64,000 bases of DNA from JANQOH01 sp965201115 (GCA_965201115.1 OZ241745.1:3410001-3474000), one strand, 5' to 3'; numbered from the stretch's first letter, positions 20,601 through 27,756 are shown. Made by a program: numbers and translations. The notes: generated by a model from the sequence alone, not told the origin.

Positions 20601-21046
20601 ACGGTGGAACTGCCGCTCATACCGATGGTTACGCTGCCCGTCCCGGAGTGTTGGCCCACAACGACGCTGCCGCCCGCTCCCCTCCCCGAGGCGGCGCCGC
20701 CGGTCATGCGGATGACTATGTTGCCGCTCGCCGACGCGGTACCGTAGATGGCATAGGCGTTCCCTCCCCTCGCCACGATACGGGCGCCGGCTCTCAAGTT
20801 GAGTTCGATGCCGCCGGTACCCTGGTGCCGGGCGTCGACGCCATGGACGCGGTGGCCGGAAACGTCGAGGTTTACGCTCCCCGGGTCGACGAGGATGTTG
20901 GCCGCGCTGCTGGCGGCCTCGGTGCAGGAGATCGCATTGCTGCCCGTGTGCGCGCCGCCGCGGCACACGCTCGTCTGCGCCGCCGCCTCCCCGGCCCACA
21001 AGGCGAGCGCGAGCAGCAACCCCGCCGCAAACGCCCGCGCGCTCAC
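14657..21046 (-). CDS. Giant autotransporter adhesin-like protein (type Va secretion)
   Basis: About 2129 residues from the GTG at 21046. The signal peptide is ARAFAAGLLLALALWAGEAAAQ. A very long Gly/Val/Thr-rich passenger with many short beta-helix-type repeats (for example GALTVTVRDEGRVEGDVESG) follows, and the last 280 residues form a beta-barrel that ends in the classic aromatic residue (SATLTVRF). Such proteins export their own passenger through the outer membrane and often act in adhesion. The GTG has a GGGGAG site upstream and begins directly at the signal peptide. The frame is also open upstream through a C20 tract to ATG 21151/21145 and GTG 21184, which would add a proline-rich extension. 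Expression is probably phase-variable. Confidence 0.9.
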   Translation of the reverse strand: MSARAFAAGLLLALALWAGEAAAQTSVCRGGAHTGSNAISCTEAASSAANILVDPGSVNLDVSGHRVHGVDARHQGTGGIELNLRAGARIVARGGNAYAIYGTASASGNIVIRMTGGAASGRGAGGSVVVGQHSGTGSVTIGMSGSSTVTATGTGSAGLVGNSSGTGDITVRMTGGAVSTISSGLAANKNGIGAGNITVALSGRDSVVKTTGDSGHGLLANSPGGSGNVTVTMKDGLIETSGNGGRGISAYSGHQGGSAPTVSVVMEGGAVRTTGGAHLGLLHAYGIYAERSRGRGDVSVRMTGGSVETAQANANAIHVYKSGSSGEVSVEMTGGSIGTAGDGASGAYVLMADTGASTEGLSIDAAGAIAAEGLNARGILGRHTVLGSAAITTRAGAEIEAPFAVGMEGRLTNDASAAGRIAVTHGGAAEARDVGVLAWAARSSGHTMGSGATTANDAARTTPMIHVTSSGTVTVGAPVTEAFIRGRIAGADETLSALEQAVLAAITDNDSAALTTALAALPADDYDAAWKAEAQNLLRKRAAAPTGDGPLAHAAAEKILGMSRAGVRAMALSHTAIADHVRVGDALSTAERAALTAVLTSNSSGLETALTALTGAAYTTAWKNTVRQHALTYNAGDIHVDIAGGSIDAEGNGVEALYVVPHDSNGAIAVTVAAGARVTGGAKGIYVRGAGVTSGVRNQAVTVHGAAMGGTGAGVHMFGGGAVTVGAGGEVGATSGVAILGAGGGALTATVSGTVTGDIRVDGGGSLTANVMDGGVVTGTIRDPQASFTVGSGARIGRVLYASGGAVTVAGGGKLTGVEGTAIESAAGALTVTVRDEGRVEGDVESGGTLTATVEAGGVVTGTIHNPQASFTVSGSVGRVLYASGGTVTVAGGGKLTGVEGTAAESTAGALTVTVRDEGRVEGDVESGGTLSATVESGGAVTGTIHNPQASFTVSGSVGRVLYADGGTLTIAGGGKLTGVEGVAAESTMGALTVTVQDEGRVEGDIESGGSLAATVEAGGAVTGTIRNPAAMTVGGSVGRILYDNGGTVTVAGGGAVTGVDNDGTTEAIRGDAGDLDVTVAANGAVTGLVEGRGDGNLEVDVAGAVTGDIAERGAGDLDVTVAGTVAGGVVGEGAGEHTVTVASSGAVAGTVRLPAGAALTISGDVGRVHYDNGGAVTVNASGEITGLDIDGTKEAIRGAAGNLAVTVHGTVTGNIEALGDGDLTVKVSETGTINGEIFGRGGGVHTIEIAEKARVLGTVHNPKSGTTVRGAAGRVLFDNGGALTVAATGRIAGIGGEAIRADAGDLTVSVASGGAVAGRIEGRGAGAMTVNVSGAVTGAIHGKGAGKHEVTVASGGVVTGDIVDLEVGDLVASVAGRMTGDIEERGAGDLTATVTGTVTGGIRGMGAGSHAVAVVAGGAVTGTVHLPTSAMTIAGRVGRVLYDNGGSVTVAATGSIAGVETEGGGREAIRGAAGDLTVDVAARATVTGDIRGEGDGDLDVDVSGKVEGGIFGLGGGEHDVHVKSGGSVEGLIHLAASTVTVDGSARSVLFDRGGAVAVGSAGRISGLDGRAVRSASGDLTVTVNGNVVGNIEDLGPGDLAVTVANALTGDVIGGGGGMHRLTVASGAEFKGNVRGVEFIAVAGDAEGMLHVPAGGTVEVAAGGKLVGAENAQGRRVAVMAETGALSMTVDGAVQGAVEARDAAAASTVTVGAGGEIDGRVALAGTGSTVEVNGAVQSVEVPRGAVTVGANGRIEEPVIGAVEVKAAPGESAKDAVQRVGGGRVGGGAAIVLKREGQPDMPLTVAADGRIEVGPTAPPPAIEDGPEPRHRVYEALPSVLLALNALPAHGDRFAAAGAPRGAFARLDAAGGERHPASSTAQAHHDYRRFGFEAGIEGAAGERGVFAISVHHVRGRADVDTDAEMDAAAGGGRVEVTGTGARLSGAWLPAENVYVSGQASATLYEADLDSDAALEGALARDLSGRGYAAGVEIGRRLDLGRVMLTPRAGADWSMVEMSSFTDSANERVSLDAGRRITARAGVRAESAALPGGAGAMFATLDLERELFGAMDVTAADRPFEAEAEATWARLGLGAAHEWADGRIALRANANYAAAPHGNRDFTGSATLTVRF
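17950..18680 (-). repeat. 243-bp tandem repeats inside the autotransporter passenger
   Basis: Three consecutive units, with matching points near 17925, 18189 and 18432 (the last two spaced exactly 243 bp), encode 81-residue modules each containing VGRVLYASGG, TVTVAGGGKLTGVEG, GALTVTVRDEGRVEGDVESG and TIHNPQASFTV. The DNA is nearly identical between units, which favours unequal recombination and change in copy number. More diverged copies extend to both sides. Confidence 0.85.
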
Positions 21047-21065
21047 GCCGCGCTCCCCGGCCGCC

Positions 21066-21085
21066 GGGGGGGGGGGGGGGGGGGG
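21066..21085. repeat. G20 homopolymer (C20 on the coding strand) upstream of the autotransporter
   Basis: Twenty consecutive G on the plus strand, 20-39 nt upstream of the GTG at 21046, preceded on the coding strand by GTAC. At this length the upstream ATG codons (21151, 21145) are in frame with the autotransporter; changes not divisible by three would put them out of frame. Long homopolymers like this slip during replication and are a known basis of phase variation. Confidence 0.9.
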
Positions 21086-21269
21086 TACGTTTATTTGCAC
21101 GGCAAGCGCCGGCGCGGGCGCAAACCCTCGGTACGAGCAGGGCATTGTCATGACGGAGCGCTCCTCGGCGGAAATGGATGCCACGCGGATACGGTCAATA
21201 CACCATACGCGGCGCGCGGGCGCAACGTTTTTCCCAGGGCGCGCAACGCCGCCGACCCCGCCGCAGGCG

Positions 21270-21320
21270 CATCCTGGATGCGCGGGCGTCTCGCCCGCAC
21301 GTTTCCGCGGGGCGCGGCGT
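21270..21320 (+). repeat. Interspersed palindromic repeat, copy 4
   Basis: Contains ATCCTGGATGCGCGGGCGTC then TCGCCCGCACGTTTCCGCGG. It lies between the divergently placed ends of the autotransporter control region and the Rpn gene, facing copy 5 at 21357. Confidence 0.8.
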
Positions 21321-21356
21321 TTCCGCCCTTCCCGCCGACGTCGCCGGCGGTTGCAA

Positions 21357-21400
21357 CGCGCGGGCGGGGACGCCCGCGCACCCAGGAAGCGCGCCCGCGG
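21357..21400 (-). repeat. Interspersed palindromic repeat, copy 5 (inverted)
   Basis: The reverse unit GCGCGGGCGGGGACGCCCGC then GCACCCAGGAAGCGCGCCC. It ends a few bases beyond the stop of the Rpn-type nuclease gene and mirrors copy 4. Confidence 0.8.
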
Positions 21401-21407
21401 CGCGCGG

Positions 21408-22622
21408 TCAGCGGCGCCGGGCGATCTCCTCCGCGCGCGCCAGCAGCGCGTCGCCGCTCGCGCACACGATCACCGCGTCGCCGACCTCCTCGAGCCGATC
21501 CGGATCGTCCACGCCCGCGACCGCCGCCGCCAGACGCGAAGCCGCCGCCGCCCCGAACTTGCGGCCCGCCTGCCGCGCCAGAAGCGCACGCTCGCGCTCC
21601 AGGCCGCGCGTCCGCTCGCGCGCCTCGCCAAGCTCGAGACCGCGCGCCTCGCCAAGCTCAAGGCCCCGCGCCTCGCCAAGCGCTACGCCGCGCGCCTCGC
21701 CAAGCTCAAGCCCCCGCGCCTCGCCAAGCGCTACGCCGCGCGCCTCGCCAAGCTCCAGACCGCGCGCCTCGCCACGCGCTTCGCCAAGCGCTTCGCTGCG
21801 CGCCGCGCGCTCGGCGACCCACTCGTCGAGCCGTTCCGCAAACAACGATTCCATAGCCCCCAAATCCTCCAAATCCCCGACCCGCCTCAAACGCGCAGCC
21901 AGCGCGCCGTCCGAAGCGCCGAACCGGTTCGCCTCAAGCATGTGCCGAAGCGTCGCCCCGAACGCGCGACGCAAACTCGCATGCTCCGGACCCGAAAGCA
22001 ACCGACGCAACGCCGCGACAACCGCCGGCACAGACTCCGGATCCCCGTGCTCAAGCGCAAAACGCGCCGACACAACGTTGCCCGCCGGCAAATCCTCCGG
22101 CCGCAGACGGTGAACATCGAGCAGCAAGTAACCCTGCCGGGGCTGAAAACGATCCAGCGCAGCCCCCGCAGGCGCTATCTCGTCGCGAACCTCCCGAGAC
22201 GCAGACCAACGCGCACGACCGTTGTAAACGACAATCGGCAAAACCGGCGGAAGCGGCCCCGCGCGCCGGTTCTTCCGGTCGTCCCGGCGAAGCCGCGAAT
22301 ACAACTGAGCCGTGTACGCATGCACGCGCACCGCCATGTCCAGGTCGACCTGCGACTGAAACTCCAGCATGACCAGCAGATACACCCAGCCGGTCGAGCC
22401 GTCGGCGGCGCGGTAGCGCAGCCGCCACACGCGGTCGCTCCGCGTCTGCCGCAGATCCTCGTCCACGTACTCCGCCGGCGCCGGTTCGAGGCTGGCAAGG
22501 TCGAGGCGCGAGACATCGAACCCCGGGCCCAGCGCCTGCCGCATGAAACCCCTGAGCAGGTCGGCGACCGCCAGCCAGTGGTCGAAAAACAGTTTAAAGG
22601 AGGCATCGTGTATTTCGCGCAT
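21408..22622 (-). CDS. Rpn/YhgA-family nuclease (recombination-promoting, PD-(D/E)XK type)
   Basis: About 404 residues, of the family once annotated as transposase_31 and now as Rpn recombination-promoting nucleases. The start MREIHDASFKLFF is typical, followed by an acidic region (EYVDEDLRQTRSD) and GWVYLLVMLEFQSQVDLDM, where the D...ExQ pattern resembles the PD-(D/E)XK centre. Residues of about 285-340 are tandem 8-residue repeats of the forms GEARGLEL and GEARGVAL, encoded by 24-bp DNA repeats at about 21625-21790. The start at 22622 is preferred (GGTGG 7 nt upstream); ATG 22634 is an alternative adding four residues. Confidence 0.85.
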   Translation of the reverse strand: MREIHDASFKLFFDHWLAVADLLRGFMRQALGPGFDVSRLDLASLEPAPAEYVDEDLRQTRSDRVWRLRYRAADGSTGWVYLLVMLEFQSQVDLDMAVRVHAYTAQLYSRLRRDDRKNRRAGPLPPVLPIVVYNGRARWSASREVRDEIAPAGAALDRFQPRQGYLLLDVHRLRPEDLPAGNVVSARFALEHGDPESVPAVVAALRRLLSGPEHASLRRAFGATLRHMLEANRFGASDGALAARLRRVGDLEDLGAMESLFAERLDEWVAERAARSEALGEARGEARGLELGEARGVALGEARGLELGEARGVALGEARGLELGEARGLELGEARERTRGLERERALLARQAGRKFGAAAASRLAAAVAGVDDPDRLEEVGDAVIVCASGDALLARAEEIARRR

Positions 22623-22719
22623 GACTGCCACCATAGCACATGACGCCGAACAAGGGCGCCCCCCCGGGGACCGCCGGCATCGCGCGGGGCGCAAACGCCG
22701 CGGCCTCTCCGGCAATATC

Positions 22720-22776
22720 GCGCCCTGCGGAATCGTGCGGGCGAGACGCCCGCGCACCCAGGAAGTGCGCCGCGGC
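22720..22776 (-). repeat. Interspersed palindromic repeat, copy 6 (inverted)
   Basis: Contains GCGGAATCGTGCGGGCGAGA then CGCCCGCGCACCCAGGAAG. It abuts the stop of cutA and lies upstream of the Rpn gene. Confidence 0.78.
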
Positions 22777-23142
22777 TCAATCCGGCGCCGCGAACTCCGG
22801 GGCGGCGGCGGGCGCCTCGGCGGTTTCGGCGGCGATCCATTCGAAGAACGCCGGGTTGCCGCCGATGACGGGGAGGACCGCAATGCAGGGGCAGTCGTAA
22901 TCGTGCTCCGCGCGGACGCGCGCGACGAGGGCGTCGAGCAGGCCGCGGCGCGATTTGACGAAGAGCGCCGCTTCCGGCGCCGTCTCGACCTTGCCCCCCC
23001 ACCGATAGACGGAGGTCACGCCCTCGACGATATTGGCGCAGGCGGCGAGGCGGTCCTCGACCAGGCGCCGCGCCAGCGCCAAGGCGACGGCGCGGTTGGC
23101 CGCGGTGATATAGACCGAGACCGGTTCGTCGGCGCCGCTCAT
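22777..23142 (-). CDS. cutA: Divalent-cation tolerance protein CutA
   Basis: A 121-residue protein of the trimeric CutA1 family. Signatures include VYITAANRAVALALARRLVE, LAACANIVEGVTSVYRWGGK and EHDYDCPCIAVLPVIGGNPA. The family was named for copper tolerance, though its biochemical role is unsettled. The ATG at 23142 overlaps the stop of the macrodomain gene by four bases (ATGA), so the two are cotranscribed. The last ten residues are an Ala/Pro-rich tail. Confidence 0.94.
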   Translation of the reverse strand: MSGADEPVSVYITAANRAVALALARRLVEDRLAACANIVEGVTSVYRWGGKVETAPEAALFVKSRRGLLDALVARVRAEHDYDCPCIAVLPVIGGNPAFFEWIAAETAEAPAAAPEFAAPD

Positions 23143-23675
23143 GCCGCGCCTTCCCCGCCCCCGCCCTCCGGCGCGAGTGCGTCGGAAAGGACCGCAAGGT
23201 CGTCATCGCCGAATGCTACCAGCACGATCTCGTCGAAATCCGCGCCGGAAGCGAGCGCCGCGCGGATCTCGCGCACCGCGATGGCGGCGGCGCGGTCGGC
23301 GGGGAAACCGTAAACGCCGGTCGAGATGGCGGGAAACGCCACCCGCCGCGCGCCGATCTCCGCGGCGCGGGCCATGCAGCTGCGGTAGCAGCGCGCAAGC
23401 TGTTCGTCCTCGCCGGCCCCGCCGCCTTTCCACACGGGGCCGGCGGTGTGGATTATCCACCTGGCGGGCAGCGCGAAGCCCTCGGTGACCACGGCCTCGC
23501 CGGTGGGGCAGCCCCCGATCTTCATCGTAGCGGCGTTGAGCTTCCACCCCGCCGCCCGCCGAATCGCCCCATCGACCCCGCCGCCCGGGCGCAGGCCCTC
23601 ATTGGCGGCGTTGACGATGGCGTCGATCTCCAGCTTCGCGATATCCGCTTGCAGAACGGCAATCCGGTCGGTCAT
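23139..23675 (-). CDS. Macrodomain protein (O-acetyl-ADP-ribose deacetylase type)
   Basis: A 178-residue single macrodomain of the MacroD/YmdB group. The ADP-ribose-binding segments are VNAANEGLRPGGGVDGAIRR near residue 22 and FPAISTGVYGFPADRAA near residue 113; the asparagine and GGGVDGAI loop match the deacetylase/mono-ADP-ribosylhydrolase subgroup. It overlaps cutA by four bases. It probably acts on ADP-ribosyl groups or O-acetyl-ADP-ribose in the cytoplasm; the exact substrate is inferred only. Confidence 0.92.
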   Translation of the reverse strand: MTDRIAVLQADIAKLEIDAIVNAANEGLRPGGGVDGAIRRAAGWKLNAATMKIGGCPTGEAVVTEGFALPARWIIHTAGPVWKGGGAGEDEQLARCYRSCMARAAEIGARRVAFPAISTGVYGFPADRAAAIAVREIRAALASGADFDEIVLVAFGDDDLAVLSDALAPEGGGGEGAA

Positions 23676-23782
23676 GGCGGCTCCTCCTCCATCGCGGCGC
23701 GGCGGCGCAACGCCGCGTATGGTGCCCGGAACCGCGCTTGCCGTCCAGCCCGGATCCGCCCCGCGCGCCCGGACGGCGCGGA

Positions 23783-25012
23783 TCAGAACCGCCAGACCAG
23801 CCGCGCGCCGAAGCCGCGGTAATCATCGCCGAACGCGAACGACAGGCCCAGCCGGAACTCTTCGGCGAGCAGGCCGGAATCGGCCTGGATCGAAGCCAGT
23901 TCGAGCGCGAGTTCGTGCCACCGGTTCATGAACAGGTCGTCGCCGAGCAAGGCGGTGAACGCATACGAAGCCCGGGCGGACAGCGTGTCGCCGCCGAAAA
24001 GCGCGCCGTCGATCGGCATCTCCGCCATGACGCCGTTCTTCAGGACCGTGTTGGCGATGCCCGGATCGAAACTGTAGTCGCGGATGGACAGTTTCAGCGT
24101 TCGCACATATCCGATCGTGTTTCCCACGGTCAGGGTTGCGTCGGCGGTGGGGAACCCGGGAATTTCGTAGCTGCTGGCGAGCGCGCCGCCGATCATCTGC
24201 GCAACGGAGCCCGCGTCCACCGACGCGGTCACGCCCCACATCGCCGTCGGCGTCAATGTCCAGCCGTCGGCCACCGGCGCCGTCAACGACAGGTTGGGCG
24301 CGACGGCGAAAACGTCCGCCCCCTCGACGTCCTGATACCGCGCGGGAACCCGTATCCGCAGTTTCATGCCCGGTTCGCCGGCGAACACGAAACCGTATTC
24401 CGGCGCAACGGTCGCCGAGCGGCCGGAATAGCCCGCCGTCTTCCAGGCGCCGCCGGAGACCGAAATGCCGATTTCATCGTCGGCGCGCGGCCGGCCGACA
24501 GCGAAGGCGCCGTTGTCGAACGCTTCTCCGACCAGCATCGCCTGCAGGCTGGCGGGGTTGCCGGCGATGGGATCGATGGGCGAAACGCGCGCCAGTTCGT
24601 TCTGGATGTCGTCCAGAATGTCGCGCCCCTCGCTTTTCATGAACTCCACGAACTCGTCGACGGCGGCTTCGCGGTCGGCGCCGGCGAAGGTCTCGTCGAT
24701 ATCCAGATCGGGGACGCGGAACGCCAGCGTGTCGGATCCTTCGTCGAATTCCGCATGCATCTCAAGGCCGCGGAAGTTAATTCTGGCCGTCGCCGCATCC
24801 GGGTCGCCGCGTTCGTAATCCGGAAACAGGTTCTCGAGGCTGTCGTCCTCGACCAGGCGCAGCGCGTCTTCCGCGCTGGAGAAGCTGCGCCTTTCGGTCT
24901 CCATGCCGATGGTTACCTCGACTTCGAAGAGGTCTTTCGCGGCCGCGCCGGGCGCGGCAGCCAGCGCACACAGGGCGGCGAAGGCCGCCACGCTACGGAC
25001 GTGCGACAACAT
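23783..25012 (-). CDS. Predicted outer-membrane beta-barrel protein, phase-variable candidate
   Basis: 409 residues with the signal peptide SVAAFAALCALAAAPGAAA. No specific family is recognised. The C-terminal half shows alternating beta-strand patterns and the chain ends in GARLVWRF, the terminal phenylalanine typical of BAM substrates. The N-terminal half is acidic (DAALRLVEDD-like and EFVEFMKSEG stretches). A C16 tract begins 17 nt upstream of the ATG, in the same position and context (GTAC then C-run) as at the autotransporter. The ATG at 25053 upstream is out of frame at 16 C but in frame at 14 or 17, so tract length could create an extended product. Confidence 0.72.
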   Translation of the reverse strand: MLSHVRSVAAFAALCALAAAPGAAAKDLFEVEVTIGMETERRSFSSAEDALRLVEDDSLENLFPDYERGDPDAATARINFRGLEMHAEFDEGSDTLAFRVPDLDIDETFAGADREAAVDEFVEFMKSEGRDILDDIQNELARVSPIDPIAGNPASLQAMLVGEAFDNGAFAVGRPRADDEIGISVSGGAWKTAGYSGRSATVAPEYGFVFAGEPGMKLRIRVPARYQDVEGADVFAVAPNLSLTAPVADGWTLTPTAMWGVTASVDAGSVAQMIGGALASSYEIPGFPTADATLTVGNTIGYVRTLKLSIRDYSFDPGIANTVLKNGVMAEMPIDGALFGGDTLSARASYAFTALLGDDLFMNRWHELALELASIQADSGLLAEEFRLGLSFAFGDDYRGFGARLVWRF

Positions 25013-25028
25013 CGACAGCGAGCCGCAC

Positions 25029-25044
25029 GGGGGGGGGGGGGGGG
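25029..25044. repeat. G16 homopolymer (C16 on the coding strand) upstream of the outer-membrane protein
   Basis: Sixteen G on the plus strand, 17-32 nt upstream of ATG 25012. As at 21066-21085, the coding strand reads GTAC followed by the C-run and then the signal-peptide start. Confidence 0.9.
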
Positions 25045-25260
25045 TACAAACATGTCTCGAATCCTCGTTCCGGTTGGAGCTTGCGCGGTATGATATTACT
25101 GTGTTGCGGGGCGATCAAGAGCCTGCACGGAGCCGGCGCCGCGGGCGCGCCGAAAAGCCGCCGAGCGAAAAATGCGGCCGATAATTTTCGGTCGCACGCG
25201 CGCGCCGGCGCCGAATCCGCGGTATCTTTCCGCGGGCGCGCGGAAGCGAAAGGGGAGGCC

Positions 25261-26061
25261 ATGAAGCTCGGCAACGAACGACTGGCGCGGTTCGACCGCG
25301 AGGGCTATCTGCTTCTGCCGGGGCTGCTGAGCGCGGCGGAGGCGGCGCTGTTGCGGCGCGAGGTCGATCGTCTCGGCGCGATAGACGACGAATGCGTGGT
25401 GCGCGAAAACGCCGGAGGGGCGCCGCGGACGGTATTCCGCGTTCATGAGCCCGACGGCGCCACGGCTTCGCGGCCCTTCGCCGCGCTGGCGCGGTCGCCG
25501 CGCGCGCTCGGGCTGGCGCAACAGGCGCTGCGCGACGACGCGCTCTATCTCCACCACACCAAGCTGAACGCGAAAGCGGCCATCGAAGGCACGGTGTGGC
25601 CGTGGCACCAGGATTACGGCTCGTGGATGTTCGACGGCATAGCGCGCCCGGACATGGTTACCCTCATGGTCATGCTTGACGAGGCGGACGCGTTTTCCGG
25701 CTGTCTGTATTTTCTGCCCGGCACTCATCGCGGCGGGCGGATTCCGCCGCGGTGGGATCGCAGCACGGCCTACGGGTTCTGGGCGCTGCCGCCCGAAGCG
25801 GTACGCGGGGCCTGCGCCGCGGGGGCGCGGCCGGTCGCGATTACGGGCCGGCCCGGCGACGCGGCGCTTTTCCACTGCAACCTGTTTCACGCCTCGGGCC
25901 ACAACCTGTCGCCGCAAAACCGGTGGCAGGCGTATCTCTGCTACAACGCCGTGGCCAATCGACCGGCGGAGATCGAGGAGCCGCGGCCCGATTACCAGCG
26001 TTCGCGCAACTGGGCGCCGCTCGCGCTCACGGGCGGCGACGCCCTGCTTGCGGCGGCCTGA
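25261..26061 (+). CDS. Phytanoyl-CoA dioxygenase (PhyH) family protein
   Basis: A 266-residue Fe(II)/2-oxoglutarate dioxygenase. The iron ligands are visible: H-x-D in WPWHQDYGSW near residue 118 and the distal histidine in LFHASGHNLS near residue 214, with an arginine (NRWQAYLCYN) placed to bind 2-oxoglutarate. The start motif FDREGYLLLPGLLSAAEA is typical of the family. Such enzymes hydroxylate small or lipid-derived substrates; which one is not visible. The ATG at 25261 follows an AGGGGAGG ribosome site. Confidence 0.92.
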   Translation: MKLGNERLARFDREGYLLLPGLLSAAEAALLRREVDRLGAIDDECVVRENAGGAPRTVFRVHEPDGATASRPFAALARSPRALGLAQQALRDDALYLHHTKLNAKAAIEGTVWPWHQDYGSWMFDGIARPDMVTLMVMLDEADAFSGCLYFLPGTHRGGRIPPRWDRSTAYGFWALPPEAVRGACAAGARPVAITGRPGDAALFHCNLFHASGHNLSPQNRWQAYLCYNAVANRPAEIEEPRPDYQRSRNWAPLALTGGDALLAAA

Positions 26062-26075
26062 GCCGCCTGGCGTTC

Positions 26076-26873
26076 TCAGTGCGCTCGCGGCGGCGCGACC
26101 AGCCACCCCTCCGGTTCGGCCGCGTCAAGCGGCCGCCAGCCGCGTTCGGTCAGGATGATGCGCTCGGCCTCGCTCGCGGGCAGAAAGCGCTCCTTGCCCT
26201 CGTCGTCCACCGCCCAGCGCGGCCCGCGAAACGGCGACGGCCCGTAGCCTTGGGCCAGGTTCAACGCCGCGAATTGCCGCTCGACGTCGTCCATGCGCCC
26301 GGCAATGGCGGCGTCGCGTTCGGCGGCCTGCTCCAGCCCGCGCGCGAGCGCATGATAATCCGCCCGGATATCGTCGCGAAATCGCTCGGCCTGCAATGCG
26401 TAGGCGTCGAATCGCTGCGCCAGCGCCGCGAACTGCTCATTCATCCGCTTTTCCACGCGCGCGATTTCTTCCCTGGTCTTGCGGAATTCCTCCGCCGTGC
26501 GCGCCTCGGATTCGCGCAAATTCGCGGCGGCGCGCTCTTCGGCTTGCCGCAGATTCGCGGCCGCCCGCGCCTCGGATTGCCTCAGGTTCGCGGCCGCCCG
26601 CGCCTCGGATTGCCGCATATCCTCGCGAAGCTGCCCTATCAGCTGGGCCGTGCGCTCCTCGGACTGCCGCAGATTCGCGGCCGCACGCTCCTCGGACTGC
26701 CGCATATCCCCGCGCAACTGCTCAAGCCGTTCGACCATCCGGTCTTCCGACTGCTGCATGAACACGATCAGCACGCCGCCGATAAGGAGCGTCGTCACCG
26801 CGCTGGCAATGGCGGCAACCAGCTGCGCCGCGGCCGCGCCGCGGCCTTCGCGCGTTCGATCCGTATCCGCCAT
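26076..26873 (-). CDS. Membrane-anchored coiled-coil protein, function unknown
   Basis: 265 residues: one transmembrane helix (about 16-39, LVAAIASAVTTLLIGGVLIV), then about 110 residues of near-perfect repeats such as RQSEERAAANL and RQSEARAAANL predicted to form a long coiled coil, then a heptad-rich region and a C-terminal domain with SPFRGPRWAVDDEGKERF and LTERGWRPLD. It resembles inner-membrane proteins annotated only as coiled-coil or hypothetical. It converges on the PhyH gene with a 14-bp gap. Confidence 0.7.
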   Translation of the reverse strand: MADTDRTREGRGAAAAQLVAAIASAVTTLLIGGVLIVFMQQSEDRMVERLEQLRGDMRQSEERAAANLRQSEERTAQLIGQLREDMRQSEARAAANLRQSEARAAANLRQAEERAAANLRESEARTAEEFRKTREEIARVEKRMNEQFAALAQRFDAYALQAERFRDDIRADYHALARGLEQAAERDAAIAGRMDDVERQFAALNLAQGYGPSPFRGPRWAVDDEGKERFLPASEAERIILTERGWRPLDAAEPEGWLVAPPRAH

Positions 26874-26985
26874 CGCCCGCTCCCTCGCGTTTCAAAGCGC
26901 CGCCCGCGCTTCGGCAGCCAGCTTGGCCGCGCAACCGCCTGGCGTCAAGAGGCCCCAAGCGGTTCGCGCGGGACTTCGCTCTTCG

Positions 26986-27756
26986 TCACTGGAACGCGAT
27001 TTCGACCCGGCCGAGGGGGCCGAACTCCGCGACGGTTACATCGCCCGGCGCCGGAACCACCGGGTCGTCGCATATGTTGCCCGTGGTGATGAGATCGCCG
27101 GCGGCCAGCGACAGGCCGCGCCGCGCAAGCGCGTTGGCCAGCCATACGAGCGCGTTCATCGGGTCGTCCAGCGCGTTGGCGCCGGCGCCTTTCGCCGTCC
27201 GCGCGCCATTCGTCGTCACGGTCAGCGGAATCGCGGGGCGATCGACCGCGCGCCAATCGGCGCATTCCGCGCCGCGCACGAAAAAGGCGTGAACGCCGTT
27301 GTCGGCCACGGTTTCGCGAATGTCGATCTTCCACGCGCGGGCATAGCGGCTGTCCACGATCTCGACCGCCGGAAACAGCGCCGCGACCGCATCGGCCACC
27401 GCGTCCGCTCCGTAAGGCGCGCCGGCGGCGGGCAGGCCGCGCGCCATGCGGAAGGCGATTTCCGGCTCGACGATGGGGTTGTGGAAATCGGCGATCTTCA
27501 GCCGCGCCGGGCCGGGCGCGGAAATGTGGGCGAACATGCGCCCGAAGAAGGGCTCGCTCACGCGCGAAATCCGCTGCGCCATCGCGCTGGTGCAGCCGAT
27601 TTTCCAGCCGATGGCGGGCTTGCCGATACGCTCGACAAGCGCCTCCTGCACGCCGTAGGCGGCGTCGAGGTCGGCCGGCATGTCGGGCAGCGCGCCGATC
27701 AACGGGCCGCCGCGCGCGCGCATCAAGATGTCGATATTCGAATCGCTCACGGTCAC
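26986..27756 (-). CDS. 2-keto-4-pentenoate hydratase / fumarylacetoacetate hydrolase-like protein
   Basis: A 256-residue member of the MhpD-type hydratase family. Key segments are GWKIGCTSAMAQRI, the metal-ligand region IVEPEIAFRMARGL, and LAAGDLITTGNICDDPVVPA. Such enzymes add water to 2-hydroxypenta-2,4-dienoates or decarboxylate oxalocrotonate in aromatic meta-cleavage routes. The GTG at 27756 overlaps the preceding PhyH stop (GTGA); a second GTG six bases on (27750) is nearly as good. It is the last gene of a GST-PhyH-hydratase operon. Confidence 0.86.
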   Translation of the reverse strand: MTVSDSNIDILMRARGGPLIGALPDMPADLDAAYGVQEALVERIGKPAIGWKIGCTSAMAQRISRVSEPFFGRMFAHISAPGPARLKIADFHNPIVEPEIAFRMARGLPAAGAPYGADAVADAVAALFPAVEIVDSRYARAWKIDIRETVADNGVHAFFVRGAECADWRAVDRPAIPLTVTTNGARTAKGAGANALDDPMNALVWLANALARRGLSLAAGDLITTGNICDDPVVPAPGDVTVAEFGPLGRVEIAFQ

